Position numbers and translations under genes: made by a program
In this document: one piece after another, positions 1 through 8,472 of the stretch
Layout of the letters: each line of letters opens with the position of its first letter
Numbering within the stretch: the first letter of the stretch is position 1
Notes under the pieces: model-generated
The model's database searches: none
Told to the model about the DNA's origin: nothing
Seen by the model: only the letters and a program-made list of their open reading frames with translations
Origin: Methanoculleus frigidifontis
Lineage (GTDB): Archaea > Halobacteriota > Methanomicrobia > Methanomicrobiales > Methanoculleaceae
DNA: 64,000 nt
NCBI RefSeq assembly: GCF_030464345.1
Contig: NZ_VCYH01000001.1
Span: 372,001-436,000 of the forward strand
Direction: 5' to 3'

Positions 1-212
1 TTCTGATCGCTGACCTGCTCCTGGCCGACGCCGACGACATGGTGCAGAAAGGCTACGGGTGGCTCTTAAAAGAGGCGAGCAGGAAGCACCGGGACGAGGT
101 CTTCGCGTACGTGATGCAGAAGAAGCGGGATATGCCACGGACGGCGCTGCGCTACGCCATCGAGCTGATGTCGAAAGAGATGCGGGCGGAGGCGATGAAG
201 AAGGACTGGTGA
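1..212 (+). CDS. DNA alkylation repair protein, AlkD-like (3' end only)
   Basis: The reading frame is open from the left edge of the window (first full codon at 3) to a TGA at 210-212 and gives 69 C-terminal residues. The segment contains DMVQKGYGWLLKEASR followed by MPRTALRYAIEL, the typical end of AlkD-type HEAT-like DNA glycosylases, which remove bulky or charged alkylated bases without base flipping. Only the last two or three helices are visible, so the catalytic residues cannot be checked. The family call rests on the conserved VQK-WLL and PRTALRYAIE motifs. Confidence 0.75.
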   Translation, partial: LIADLLLADADDMVQKGYGWLLKEASRKHRDEVFAYVMQKKRDMPRTALRYAIELMSKEMRAEAMKKDW

Positions 213-298
213 GCGGCTCCGTCGTCCCGCTGTCCGCGACGGTATCCGGAGCTCGGGCGATCGCATGTATTCATGATCCCGGAGGGCAATTCTCCACC

Positions 299-816
299 AT
301 GGATGTCATTGCGGCTCTCTGCCTGTTCCTCTTACCGATTGTCGCCGCAGCAATCGTGTTCATCCATATTCGCTGGAAGAAGATCGCCGGTTGGCAGGCG
401 ATCGGCACCGTGCTGATGTGGCAGCTCGCCGTCGGGCTGGGGCTCGGTCTCATCCGGGGAGGAATCGGGCACCTCCTGAGCCTGACCGGGTTGCTGCGTC
501 GATCGGCTGGGCGGCAGGAAGTCCGTTCCAGCGCGAGGTCGGGATGTGGAACCTCGGCCTCGGTATCGTCGCCGTCCTCTGCCTGAAGTCCTGCAGCAAA
601 GGGTTCTTCGCCGCGACCATCATCGGGACCGGGGTGTTCTTCGTCGGCGCCGGCCTCGGCCATCTCTATGAGCTCGTTGTGCACGGGAATACGGCGGCCA
701 ACAACGCCGGAGCCGGAATGTACCTGGATATCTTCTACCCGTTCGTGCTTGCAGCCCTGCTCGTCCTGTACCACATCCGAAGAAAGGAAGCAGGGGCTAC
801 AGGCGCGGCCGTATGA
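299..816 (+). pseudogene. DUF6790-type membrane protein, single frameshift
   Basis: An ATG at 299 opens a frame coding for two hydrophobic segments (residues about 1-22 and 32-52) and then GGIGHLLS. The family-like continuation, PDRVAASIGW, SPFQREVGMWNLGLGI and two more membrane helices, is found in another frame that ends at 816. The switch is at about 484-490, where one extra C would restore a continuous protein of about 172 residues. The layout of four helices with an FQxEVG motif resembles DUF6790 membrane proteins, whose function is not known. A GGAGGG lies 13 bases before the ATG. The shift could be real inactivation or a sequencing error; the flanking code looks otherwise intact. Confidence 0.6.
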
Positions 817-961
817 GACCGCGTAGGGTGATCGGTCTACCTGATTGCTCCGGATCTCTTTTCCGGGCAGCTGTGGCGTGTGCTGCCGTGAGCACGCCCG
901 GGAACCGGGCATGGGCAAGGTATATATCCCATGCGGCAGGGAAAGGGGCGAGGTGAGAAGA

Positions 962-1216
962 ATGCTGTTTGTCCTGTGGTACCAGTTCGAGCCTGAGCAT
1001 ACGCACCGGGTCCTGGAACTCTGGAAACACTTCCAGTTTCCGTCGGACGTAAAGGTGCACCATCGGTTTGTCCTGATCGGGAGGCACATGTCGGTAGCGG
1101 TCTTCGAGGCCGACGACGAGAAGTCCATCATGCGGATCACCGCACCGTTCAGCTCCTACGGCGTGGCGCACGTCGCACCCGCCATGTCGATCGAGGAAGC
1201 CGTCAAGATGGTATGA
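962..1216 (+). CDS. DUF3303 family small protein
   Basis: This 84-residue protein begins MLFVLWYQFEPEHTHRVLEL and resembles the DUF3303 family, small single-domain proteins of alpha/beta ferredoxin-like character with unknown role, frequent in Methanomicrobia. The start at 962 is chosen because a GAGGTGAG sequence lies just before it at 950-957; an in-frame ATG at 845 has no such site. No membrane segment or metal motif is visible. It is followed by about 200 bases without a gene that hold the promoter of the next kinase. The family call comes from the N-terminal pattern and the length. Confidence 0.6.
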   Translation: MLFVLWYQFEPEHTHRVLELWKHFQFPSDVKVHHRFVLIGRHMSVAVFEADDEKSIMRITAPFSSYGVAHVAPAMSIEEAVKMV

Positions 1217-1390
1217 TGCACGGGGGCGGAGAAAAGCCCACTCATTTTTCGAAGGTGAACGGCGGGAGCCGGAGGGTTCGGGGCGTCGTCAATGAAGGGT
1301 GAATAAATTTTCTTCATTTCAGCATAAAGGGGATATATATTGCTGATTCTTTAAAAGAAGGTTCAAGAATCGATACAAAAAAGCAAATCG

Positions 1391-1398
1391 TTTATATA
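1391..1398 (+). promoter_or_regulatory. TATA box of the 7TM sensor kinase
   Basis: TTTATATA sits with its centre 26-27 bases before the GTG start at 1421. That is the usual archaeal TATA-to-start distance, so the transcript probably begins at or next to the start codon. The surrounding 1217-1420 stretch is AT-richer than its neighbours and has no other gene. Confidence 0.6.
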
Positions 1399-1420
1399 AT
1401 GGTGTTCCCAGAAGTGATCA

Positions 1421-3106
1421 GTGGTTCCCTGGTACGAACTCCTGACCCTGCTCTTCTTCATCGCCGCCGCTGCCGTGGCGCTCCTTGGGGCATTCGTACT
1501 CGGAAGAGATCCCGGCAGCCGCCTGCACCAGGTCTTCTTCCTTTCCTCGATCACCGGGTCGCTCTGGGCGTTCAGCGAGTTTATGCGGCTTGCACTGGAG
1601 AGTCCGGCCACTGCCGCAGGCTGGGCCGCGATGGGAGCTGTCTGGCCTGTTGATACCGCCCTTGCCCTCCACTTCATCCTCCTGTTTACCAGGAATCCGT
1701 ATCTTCGCGGGCTTCGGGCTCCCTGGACGCTTGCTGCCCTTTACATGCCCGCCGTGGCGTTTACGTTTGCAGCATACTTCATGGGCACCGGGTACACCGA
1801 TATACCTGCTGTCATTCTCCTGGCCTACGTCTGGACGCTCGTCTGTGCCACGCTTGCCTGGCTTCTCTGCATCCGGTATATGCTGCGGATTCCCGACGGG
1901 GCCGAGCGCCGGCAGGCCAGGCTGATCGCCATCGGCATTACCGTCCCGCTGCTCTCTGGCTTCTCTTATCTCGCATCAGACGTGGCGTCGTTCTTTGTAT
2001 ACTTCGAGCTTCCTGCGGTCACCGCGCTCTGGTATACGATCTTCGTCGGGTACGCCATCTGGAAGTACGGGCTCTTCGTCATCACCCCGGAGACGACGGC
2101 GGATACCATCGTCTCCACGATGAACGACGGTTTGATGCTCCTCGACGATGAGAACCGCATCGTCGAGACGAACGCCGCACTGACGGCGATGCTCGGGTGC
2201 GGCCGCGACGGGTCGGCCGGTGCTCTGGCAGGCACGCTCTTTGCCGACCCCGCAGAGGCCGCGAAGATACTCTCAGCCGTCCGGACGGACGGATCGGTTT
2301 CGGACTGCGAGACCGCTCTTGCGCAGCGGGACGGCCGGGTGATCCCGGTCAGCCTCTCCGGTGCAGGCATCCGCAGCGACGATGGAGCGTTTGCCGGCGC
2401 CGTGGTGATCCTCCGGGACATTGCAGAACGGAAGATGCACGAGAACGCTCTCCGGGAATCGAACAGAAAACTCGCTCTCCTCTCGAGCATCACCCGGCAC
2501 GATCTCTTAAACCAGGTCATGGTCATCCGCGGCTACCTCTCCTTTGCGTCGGAGGATGCCCGGGATCCCGTTCTTCTCGACCGCCTCGCAAAATGCGACG
2601 CTGCGGCCGTGACCATTCAGCAGCAGGTCGAGTTCACCCGCGACTACCAGGACCTCGGCCAGCAGTCGCCGGTCTGGCAGAACATCTGCGCCGTCGTGGA
2701 GAGGGAGGCTGCTTCGTTTCGGAACTACCCGGTGACGATCCGCGCCGATACCGGTGGTGCACAGGTCTATGCCGATCCCCTCTTCTCCCGGGTCGTCTAT
2801 AACCTCATCGACAACGCGCTCCGCCACGGCGGGGACGTGACCGCGATCACCTTCTCTGTCAGGCACGATAACGGCAGCACGTTCCTCTGCTGCGAGGACA
2901 ACGGACTGGGGGTGCTGCCGGAGGAGAAAGACGGGCTCTTCCGGTGGGGCGTCGGCAGAAACACCGGTCACGGCCTCTTCCTCGCGCGCGAGATCCTCGC
3001 CATCACCGGAATGACAATCCAGGAAACCGGCTCGCCCGGCGAGGGGGCACGGTTCGACATGCGGGTTCCGGACGGCAACATCCGGCATGAAGGGGAAGAC
3101 ACCTGA
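1421..3106 (+). CDS. Sensor histidine kinase, N-terminal 7TM region, PAS, HATPase
   Basis: This 561-residue protein starts with seven hydrophobic helices in about residues 5-225, like the histidine kinase 7TM sensory region. A PAS domain follows (about 230-340, NDGLMLLDDENRIVETN), then an H-box with ITRHDLLNQ (phosphoaccepting His expected here) and a C-terminal ATPase with N-box NLIDNALRHGG, G1 CEDNGLGV and G2 NTGHGLFLAREI. It should autophosphorylate and pass phosphate to an unlinked response regulator, as no regulator gene is adjacent. The GTG start at 1421 fits a leaderless transcript from the TATA box at 1391; the ATG at 1399 is out of frame. The ligand is unknown. Confidence 0.85.
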   Translation: MVPWYELLTLLFFIAAAAVALLGAFVLGRDPGSRLHQVFFLSSITGSLWAFSEFMRLALESPATAAGWAAMGAVWPVDTALALHFILLFTRNPYLRGLRAPWTLAALYMPAVAFTFAAYFMGTGYTDIPAVILLAYVWTLVCATLAWLLCIRYMLRIPDGAERRQARLIAIGITVPLLSGFSYLASDVASFFVYFELPAVTALWYTIFVGYAIWKYGLFVITPETTADTIVSTMNDGLMLLDDENRIVETNAALTAMLGCGRDGSAGALAGTLFADPAEAAKILSAVRTDGSVSDCETALAQRDGRVIPVSLSGAGIRSDDGAFAGAVVILRDIAERKMHENALRESNRKLALLSSITRHDLLNQVMVIRGYLSFASEDARDPVLLDRLAKCDAAAVTIQQQVEFTRDYQDLGQQSPVWQNICAVVEREAASFRNYPVTIRADTGGAQVYADPLFSRVVYNLIDNALRHGGDVTAITFSVRHDNGSTFLCCEDNGLGVLPEEKDGLFRWGVGRNTGHGLFLAREILAITGMTIQETGSPGEGARFDMRVPDGNIRHEGEDT

Positions 3107-3160
3107 AGGTTCCGGGAAGATATATCCGGGCATCCGTCCTCTCCCTGTGGGTGATGATGT

Positions 3161-3337
3161 GTGAAGGCATGGGACGCAGCGATCCTCGGAACGGCGATCA
3201 TCTGGGCGGGAACGATTGTTGCCGCGGCGCTCCTGCTTGCCGGGACGGACTGTTTCGGTCCGCTCATCCCGATCCTCGGCGGCGGGGCGGCAGGGAACCT
3301 CATCGTTCTTGCAGGAGCGAGGAGCGCAGGAGAGTAA
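3161..3337 (+). CDS. Small two-helix membrane protein
   Basis: A GTG at 3161, preceded by GGTGATG at 3150-3156, opens a 58-residue reading frame that ends with TAA at 3335-3337. The protein begins VKAWDAAILG and consists of two hydrophobic stretches (about residues 7-27 and 31-50) separated by DCFGP, so it is probably a small integral membrane protein with a hairpin layout. It lies 54 bases after the sensor kinase and 55 bases before fdhD on the same strand. I do not recognise the family. Confidence 0.55.
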   Translation: MKAWDAAILGTAIIWAGTIVAAALLLAGTDCFGPLIPILGGGAAGNLIVLAGARSAGE

Positions 3338-3392
3338 GCCCGCGGCCGCCGACCCTGGAGGCGACATATCCCAAGAGTTACTGGAGCGTGCA

Positions 3393-4136
3393 GTGAGAAT
3401 GGCAGCAGAAAAGATCCCCTGTATCCGTATCGACGGTGCATCGCGTGAAGAATCGGGAGATGAAGCCGTCGAAGAGATGCCGGTGGCGTTCTTCGTCAAC
3501 GGCCGGCATGCAGCGACGGTGCTGACGAGCCCGCATTACCTCGAAGAGTTTGCCACCGGCTACCTCTACACCGAGCAGATCATCAGAAGTCCTGGCGAGA
3601 TCGAGTCGATCCGGGTCGAGAAGAACCGGATCAGCGTCCTGACGAAGGACCCGTTCAGGATCACCGGGCGGAAAAAGACCGTCCTCTCCGGCTGCGGGGG
3701 CGCCGTCTCCTATATCGATACGGAGAAACTCGAAAAGATCCGATCCGACTTCACCGTGACCCCCGCAGCCCTTACTGCCGCAGCATCAGGCCCCGCGGCG
3801 GGCGGGGATCTTGAGACGGTCTCCCTCGCCGGCACCGAGGGCGTGATTGCCTCGTTCGAGGACATCGACCGGCATACCGCTCTCGACCGGGTCATCGGCT
3901 ACGGCCTGCGTGCGGGGATAGACTTTTCCGCGACCTTCGCCGTCACGACCGGAACCGTAACCTCTGAGATGGTGCGAAAATGCCTCGTCGCCGGGATTCC
4001 GATCCTCGCATCGACGGGCGGCGCGAGCGGCCTTGCGATCGAAATCGCGGAAGCGACGGGGCTCTGTCTCATCGGGCGTATCAGCGAAACCGGGTTGGTG
4101 GTCTACACGCACGACGAGCGGGTGGCGGAGCCCTGA
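3393..4136 (+). CDS. fdhD: FdhD, sulfurtransferase for formate dehydrogenase
   Basis: This 247-residue protein matches FdhD, which moves sulfur from a cysteine desulfurase to the molybdenum or tungsten cofactor of formate dehydrogenase. Visible features are LTSPHYLEEFATGYLYTEQI near the N terminus, the sulfur-carrying loop VLSGCGGAVSY (a single Cys here, not the CxxC of the E. coli protein) and the C-terminal ILASTGGASGLAIEIAEATG nucleotide-like loop. GGAG at 3383-3386 favours the GTG at 3393; ATG at 3399 is an alternative. It converges with a desulfurase fusion gene 6 bases away, a sensible partner. Formate dehydrogenase is expected in hydrogenotrophic methanogens. Confidence 0.92.
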   Translation: MRMAAEKIPCIRIDGASREESGDEAVEEMPVAFFVNGRHAATVLTSPHYLEEFATGYLYTEQIIRSPGEIESIRVEKNRISVLTKDPFRITGRKKTVLSGCGGAVSYIDTEKLEKIRSDFTVTPAALTAAASGPAAGGDLETVSLAGTEGVIASFEDIDRHTALDRVIGYGLRAGIDFSATFAVTTGTVTSEMVRKCLVAGIPILASTGGASGLAIEIAEATGLCLIGRISETGLVVYTHDERVAEP

Positions 4137-4142
4137 AGACTG

Positions 4143-6773
4143 TCAGGCGCCCCGGGCAATCTCACCGACGGCGGCGATGAGAAGATCGATCTCCTGCTCG
4201 GTGGTGTAGAGCGCGATGCTCGCCCGCACCGCGCCATCGGGAAGCCCGAGGTATTCCAGGAGCGGCTGGCAGCAGTGGTACCCTGACCGCACCAGGATGT
4301 CTGCTTCCTCATCGAGGTGCTGGGCGATCTCGTGCGGGTGGAAGCCCTCGACGGTGAAGGAGACGACGCCGATGCGGGATGCCGGATCGGCGGGCGCGTA
4401 GACCCGGACACCGTCGATCGCGGAGAGCCCCCCGATGAGCCGCGTCGTCAGGCGCTCTTCGTGCCTGCGGATCTTCTCCATACCGATCTTCGAGAGGTAG
4501 TCTGCCGCAACCCCGAGCCCGATCCCGCCGGAAATATTCGGCGTCCCTGCTTCGTAGCGGCCGTAACCTTCCGCCGGGACGTAGCCGTCCTCCGTGACGG
4601 CCTCGACCATCCCGCCGCCGAGCATAAGCGGCTCGAGGTTCGGTTCGCGCATCCAGAGGACGCCGGTGCCGGTCGGCCCGAGCATCTTCTGTCCTGAGAA
4701 GCAGAGGAAGTCGCATCCGATCCGGGAGACGTCGACCGGCATATGCGGGACGGACTGCGCGGCATCAACGAGCAGCAGAACCCCGCGATCCCGGCAGATC
4801 CGGCCGATCTCCTTGATCGGGGCGACGACGCCGATGGCGTTCGAGGCGTGGGTGACGGTGACGAGCCGGGTCGTATCGGTGACGGCGTCTTCGAGCGCGG
4901 CGAGATCGAGTGAGTAGTCCTCGTTGATGCCGACGACGTCGAGCGCCACGCCCTGCCGGGCGAGCGCCCGCCATGGCAGCAGGTTCGAGTGGTGCTCGAG
5001 AACCGTGGTGATCACCCGGTCGCCCGGCTTCCAGCAGAGCCCCTGCGCGACCATGTTGATCGCCTCGGTCGTATTCTTCGTAAAGACCGTCGTCCCGTCT
5101 TCTCCGCCGATGAACCGCGCAACCTTCTCGTGGGCGTGCCAGTAGCGCTGCGTGGCGATCCGGGTGAACCGGTGCACGCCCCGGCCGACGTTGGCCCGGT
5201 AGCGGTGCTCGAACTCAACCTGCGCTGCTACGACCGGCTCGGGCGCAAAGCTCATCGCCGCCGAGTCGAGGTAGACGACGTCTCCGAGGATCGGGAAGTC
5301 CTTCCTGACGGCGTCGACGGAGAACTCCCCGGTATCGGTCGGGACTGCCGGTGCGGCGGGTTCGGGCTTCGCCGGCGCCTCCCGCCGCTCTTCTTCCGGC
5401 AGGGGACGCAGGGTGTAGTCGTCGTTGACGGCGATACCCTTCTCCCTGCAGACCTCGCGCATCTTCGGCGGCAGCGCCCGCCACCGCCAGAGCCCCCAGG
5501 TGCAGTAGGCCTCGGGCATCCCGGTCTTCGCCGCCCATCTCTCGAGGAAAGCGTCCCAGCGCCGGGTGAGGTCGGGGTGCATCACCCGGAGAGCCTCGTA
5601 CTCGCTCTCGAGCATTGCCGGGCAGAGGAAGCACCCGATCCGCTCGAGCCCCTTCTCGTAGAGGGGGTTGATCGGAACCTTCCGCCACCAGAGGTAGAGG
5701 AAGACTTCGAGTGCCCGCCAGCTCCGGATCGGGGAGACGTTCAGCTGCAGGGGGTTCGCCGGGTTCTGGCTCGTTTCATCGAGGTCGGCGCGGTTCCAGG
5801 ACTCGTACCACCGGTTCCCCTGCATCGTGACCGAGGGGCCGATCTCGGCGAGGTAGATCTTGAGCGGGTGGAGCTTTAAGAGTTTGCAGCACCAGCGGTG
5901 GTCCTTTCCGGGAGGGCCGACCTTCTCGACCGCCTGGAAGAAGTCTCCGGCTTTCCGGACGATCTCGACGCCCTGCGATTCGATGTACTCGAGCGTCTCG
6001 GGAAGTTCGATCCCGGTGTCGATGAAGAACGCTTTCGTAACACCGGCTTTCCGGGCGAGGTGGAGGACGGCGGCGCTGTCCTTGCCGCCGGAGAAGGATA
6101 CGTTCGCGTTCGGCCGGTCGTGCATGTGCTGGCGGATGGTGCGGACGGCGGCCCGCTCGAGGTTTTTGAGGTGATAGCGGTTCCGCTCGACGGCAAGGCT
6201 CCAGTCCGGGTCTCTGAAGGTCTCCGGGGTCACCGGCGAGAGTTCCTTCACCTTGATATGCCCCTCCCGAACAATGCCGGTGCCGACTTTGCCCCGGTAG
6301 GTCACGATCACCGTCCCGTCGGGCGCCGGGGTTTGCAGGGGAAACCGTTTGCCGCCGATCCGCACCTTTCCCCTGCCGGCATCGAGGTGCTCCTCGAGGG
6401 CGACGATGCCGCGTGTTGCGTGCGGCAGAATTGAGAGGAGCGCCTCGGGCGCGATGTCGAGAGAGAATCTCCGCTCGACCGGGTCGAACGTGAGCCAGCC
6501 GAAGCGGTTCCCGTTCAGGATCACGAGGTCGGCGCGATCGGTGCCCCCGGTCTTGTTCAGGAGCACGATCTTCGGCAGGGGGACTACGCCGAACCGCTCG
6601 CGGACGAGCCGCGTGATGAGGTCCATGTCCGCTTTCAGTGCCGGGCGGAGATCGTAGGGTTGCAGGAGCGGGATCTGCCTTCCGTCAGCCCCGCAGCCGC
6701 ACCGGCGGCCGATGAGGGGGACGTTGCAGGTATCGCACCAGTAGAGAACTTTTTTTACGGCCGGTTCACGCAT
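4143..6773 (-). CDS. PP-loop (PAPS reductase-like) / class V cysteine desulfurase fusion
   Basis: This 876-residue protein joins two sulfur enzymes. The N terminus holds a CxxC...CGC zinc-ribbon-like segment (WCDTCNVPLIGRRCGCG) and a PUA-like stretch. A PP-loop ATPase domain follows with VSFSGGKDSAAVLHL and cysteines in WCCKLLK and GCFLCP that could hold an Fe-S cluster. After a Pro/Ala-rich linker near residue 470, a class V aminotransferase fold runs to the end with the PLP-lysine motif CFSGQKMLGPTGTG and the persulfide loop RSGYHCCQP, as in SufS/CsdA enzymes. ATG at 6773 is chosen because a TATA-like TTCTTATTG lies about 29 bases upstream; TTG at 6803 is possible. The desulfurase may feed the PP-loop domain and the neighbouring FdhD. 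Confidence 0.85.
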   Translation of the reverse strand: MREPAVKKVLYWCDTCNVPLIGRRCGCGADGRQIPLLQPYDLRPALKADMDLITRLVRERFGVVPLPKIVLLNKTGGTDRADLVILNGNRFGWLTFDPVERRFSLDIAPEALLSILPHATRGIVALEEHLDAGRGKVRIGGKRFPLQTPAPDGTVIVTYRGKVGTGIVREGHIKVKELSPVTPETFRDPDWSLAVERNRYHLKNLERAAVRTIRQHMHDRPNANVSFSGGKDSAAVLHLARKAGVTKAFFIDTGIELPETLEYIESQGVEIVRKAGDFFQAVEKVGPPGKDHRWCCKLLKLHPLKIYLAEIGPSVTMQGNRWYESWNRADLDETSQNPANPLQLNVSPIRSWRALEVFLYLWWRKVPINPLYEKGLERIGCFLCPAMLESEYEALRVMHPDLTRRWDAFLERWAAKTGMPEAYCTWGLWRWRALPPKMREVCREKGIAVNDDYTLRPLPEEERREAPAKPEPAAPAVPTDTGEFSVDAVRKDFPILGDVVYLDSAAMSFAPEPVVAAQVEFEHRYRANVGRGVHRFTRIATQRYWHAHEKVARFIGGEDGTTVFTKNTTEAINMVAQGLCWKPGDRVITTVLEHHSNLLPWRALARQGVALDVVGINEDYSLDLAALEDAVTDTTRLVTVTHASNAIGVVAPIKEIGRICRDRGVLLLVDAAQSVPHMPVDVSRIGCDFLCFSGQKMLGPTGTGVLWMREPNLEPLMLGGGMVEAVTEDGYVPAEGYGRYEAGTPNISGGIGLGVAADYLSKIGMEKIRRHEERLTTRLIGGLSAIDGVRVYAPADPASRIGVVSFTVEGFHPHEIAQHLDEEADILVRSGYHCCQPLLEYLGLPDGAVRASIALYTTEQEIDLLIAAVGEIARGA

Positions 6774-6842
6774 CTCATAGATGAGGTACGCTGTATCAGA
6801 CAATAAGAAGACCGGTGATTCAGGGAGGGAGCGGCTGCTCCG

Positions 6843-7730
6843 TCACATCCTCGCCTCCATCCTTCGTCGGAGGATCAGCCCCTCCAGGACCAGCGAGAAC
6901 CCGAAGAGCAGGGCGATTGCGCTCACGACGTACACCAGCAGTTCCTCGACTGCATCCGGGGCTACGAGGATGAAGTGGGCGAAGATGAGCGAGGTGACGC
7001 CGATGCCGAGGCGTTTGTAGAACCCCTCCGGGACGGCGAGGCGGCCGTGGATGGTGCGCTTCAGCGACACGATGGCGCTTGCAAGCGCCCACAGCGCCAG
7101 AAGCAGGACGAAACTGGAGGCGACCCACTCAAGTTCGAGCGAGAACGAGATGAGTCCGACGATGAGGATACAGAGTCCGAGGAGCACTCTCCCGCCGGAC
7201 ACGACTCTGAGCGGCTGAAAGTGCAGCCCTCTCCCGATGACGACGAGAGCAAGCCCGAGAAGGCTCATACGGACGGCGAAGATGACGATCTCCTCGAATG
7301 ATGAGAGCGGGTCGACGCCGATCAGCACCCCGATCAGCATCATGCAGAACCCTGCGAGGACCAGGACCTGCCAGGCCGCCGTCTGCGCCCGAACGCGTGA
7401 GGAAGTCTCCCCGCGAAGGGCGCTCTTCATATCCGTAATGACCGCAAGGAACGTGCCGCTGATCATAAAGACAAGCGGGGCGTCGTCGACCAGGTGGAGC
7501 ACGGGGTGGCTTTTCGGGTCGTAGCGGTCGAGGTGCACCCGCCACTCGGCCGCTGTCTCGTGGACGTGGTACTGGCCTTTCCGGTAACTGGCGATCGTTC
7601 CCGGCGTCGGGAGATTGAGGGCGGACTTTGTCCAGCCGTCGTCCAGCAGCTCGGTCACCGAATCCTTCGCTACAGCCACTTCCCAGACGCCCTGGTGCAG
7701 CGGTTCGAGATAGTCGTCAAGCCGGGTCAC
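6843..7730 (-). CDS. Multipass membrane protein with soluble N terminus
   Basis: This 295-residue protein has a soluble N-terminal part of about 90 residues (MTRLDDYLEPLHQGVWEV) and then about seven or eight hydrophobic helices: LVFMISGTFLAVIT, VLVLAGFCMMLIGVLIGV, IVIFAVRMSLLGLALVV, VLLGLCILIVGLISF, SFVLLLALWALASAIV and two near the C terminus. The end is basic (RRRMEARM). The GTG start at 7730 is backed by GGAGGGAGGAG 9 bases upstream. I do not recognise the family and no catalytic motif stands out. It lies 69 bases upstream of the PP-loop/desulfurase gene on the same strand and could share its transcript. Confidence 0.6.
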   Translation of the reverse strand: MTRLDDYLEPLHQGVWEVAVAKDSVTELLDDGWTKSALNLPTPGTIASYRKGQYHVHETAAEWRVHLDRYDPKSHPVLHLVDDAPLVFMISGTFLAVITDMKSALRGETSSRVRAQTAAWQVLVLAGFCMMLIGVLIGVDPLSSFEEIVIFAVRMSLLGLALVVIGRGLHFQPLRVVSGGRVLLGLCILIVGLISFSLELEWVASSFVLLLALWALASAIVSLKRTIHGRLAVPEGFYKRLGIGVTSLIFAHFILVAPDAVEELLVYVVSAIALLFGFSLVLEGLILRRRMEARM

Positions 7731-7834
7731 CGTCTGCTTCTCCTCCCTCCGGAATGCTGTTTACATGGTGCGGGGGCTATCCGGATAGCCCTTTCGAAAT
7801 CCGACCGCTCCTGGGCGGCCGGTAGCGCGGATCT

Positions 7835-8389
7835 CTATGCGGATACCTGCCAGAAGAGCCGGGCGATCTCCCTCCCCAGGTTTCGCATCGTCTCGATTCC
7901 CCCGGTGCCTTTCCTGACGACTGCTCCGTTCCGAAGATCGCTGGATTCGGTGCCTCTCCTCTCCGCATAAACCGCCACATGCCGTTCAGTGCCGGAGATC
8001 GGATCTAGCGCGGTGAGGATCAGTTCTCCTCCGGGCAGTTCCGCTGAGGGTATCGCGCCGCTGAAGTGCCGGACTGGATCATCGGATTGTACGTCTGTGT
8101 CTGGCAGAATACGGTATGTTCCGATGATTGTCTTCTCTGGGGCGCTGTAGAGCGATACCTGGATAGCCTCCGGAGGCAGATACGGGCTTTGTGTCCTGCT
8201 CCACAGGACGGACACCTCCAGAGATTCGCCGGGAAGCAGCGTATCGTTTGCTACGGACAGGGTGAGCTCCGGGTTGAGTGGAGGAGTGGATCCCGATACA
8301 ATATGCGGAACGGCCGGAAGTATGAGGAGGAGTGCCACCGTGAGGAGAAGGGAAGGACTGTGACCTCGCCACCTTCCGATCGGCGCCAT
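7835..8389 (-). CDS. Secreted protein with a flavoprotein-like C-terminal tail
   Basis: This 184-residue protein has a signal peptide (hydrophobic LLLTVALLLILPAVPHIV after a basic start) and a beta-rich extracytoplasmic part of about 120 residues. The last 25 residues, GGIETMRNLGREIARLFWQ, closely match the end of the iron-sulfur flavoprotein gene 1.2 kb away (EGIRTMQNLGRNMAWLLRK), in both protein and DNA. That tail belongs to a cytoplasmic flavodoxin-fold family and makes no sense on a secreted protein, so the gene probably arose by a deletion that joined two genes. A TATA-like TTTACTATTGAT about 25 bases upstream suggests a leaderless start at 8389. The function is unknown. Confidence 0.55.
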   Translation of the reverse strand: MAPIGRWRGHSPSLLLTVALLLILPAVPHIVSGSTPPLNPELTLSVANDTLLPGESLEVSVLWSRTQSPYLPPEAIQVSLYSAPEKTIIGTYRILPDTDVQSDDPVRHFSGAIPSAELPGGELILTALDPISGTERHVAVYAERRGTESSDLRNGAVVRKGTGGIETMRNLGREIARLFWQVSA

Positions 8390-8472
8390 GAAGGGGGATT
8401 GTCTCTATCAATAGTAAACCTTTTCTGCTCTCCTGCTCCGACGGTGCTCCGGCGCAGAACCGGGTGCGCTCC

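Noticed and set aside
391-816. Second half of the DUF6790 region as an independent gene
   Set aside because: Its first 40 codons are a shadow of the first frame; only together do the parts match one family.
1399-1653. ATG at 1399 as the start of a gene
   Set aside because: It is out of frame with the sensor kinase and lies within the TATA region; its translation is not protein-like.
4989-5879. Plus-strand frame opposite the PP-loop/desulfurase fusion
   Set aside because: Translation is Arg/Pro/Leu-rich without motifs, typical of antisense frames in high-GC DNA.
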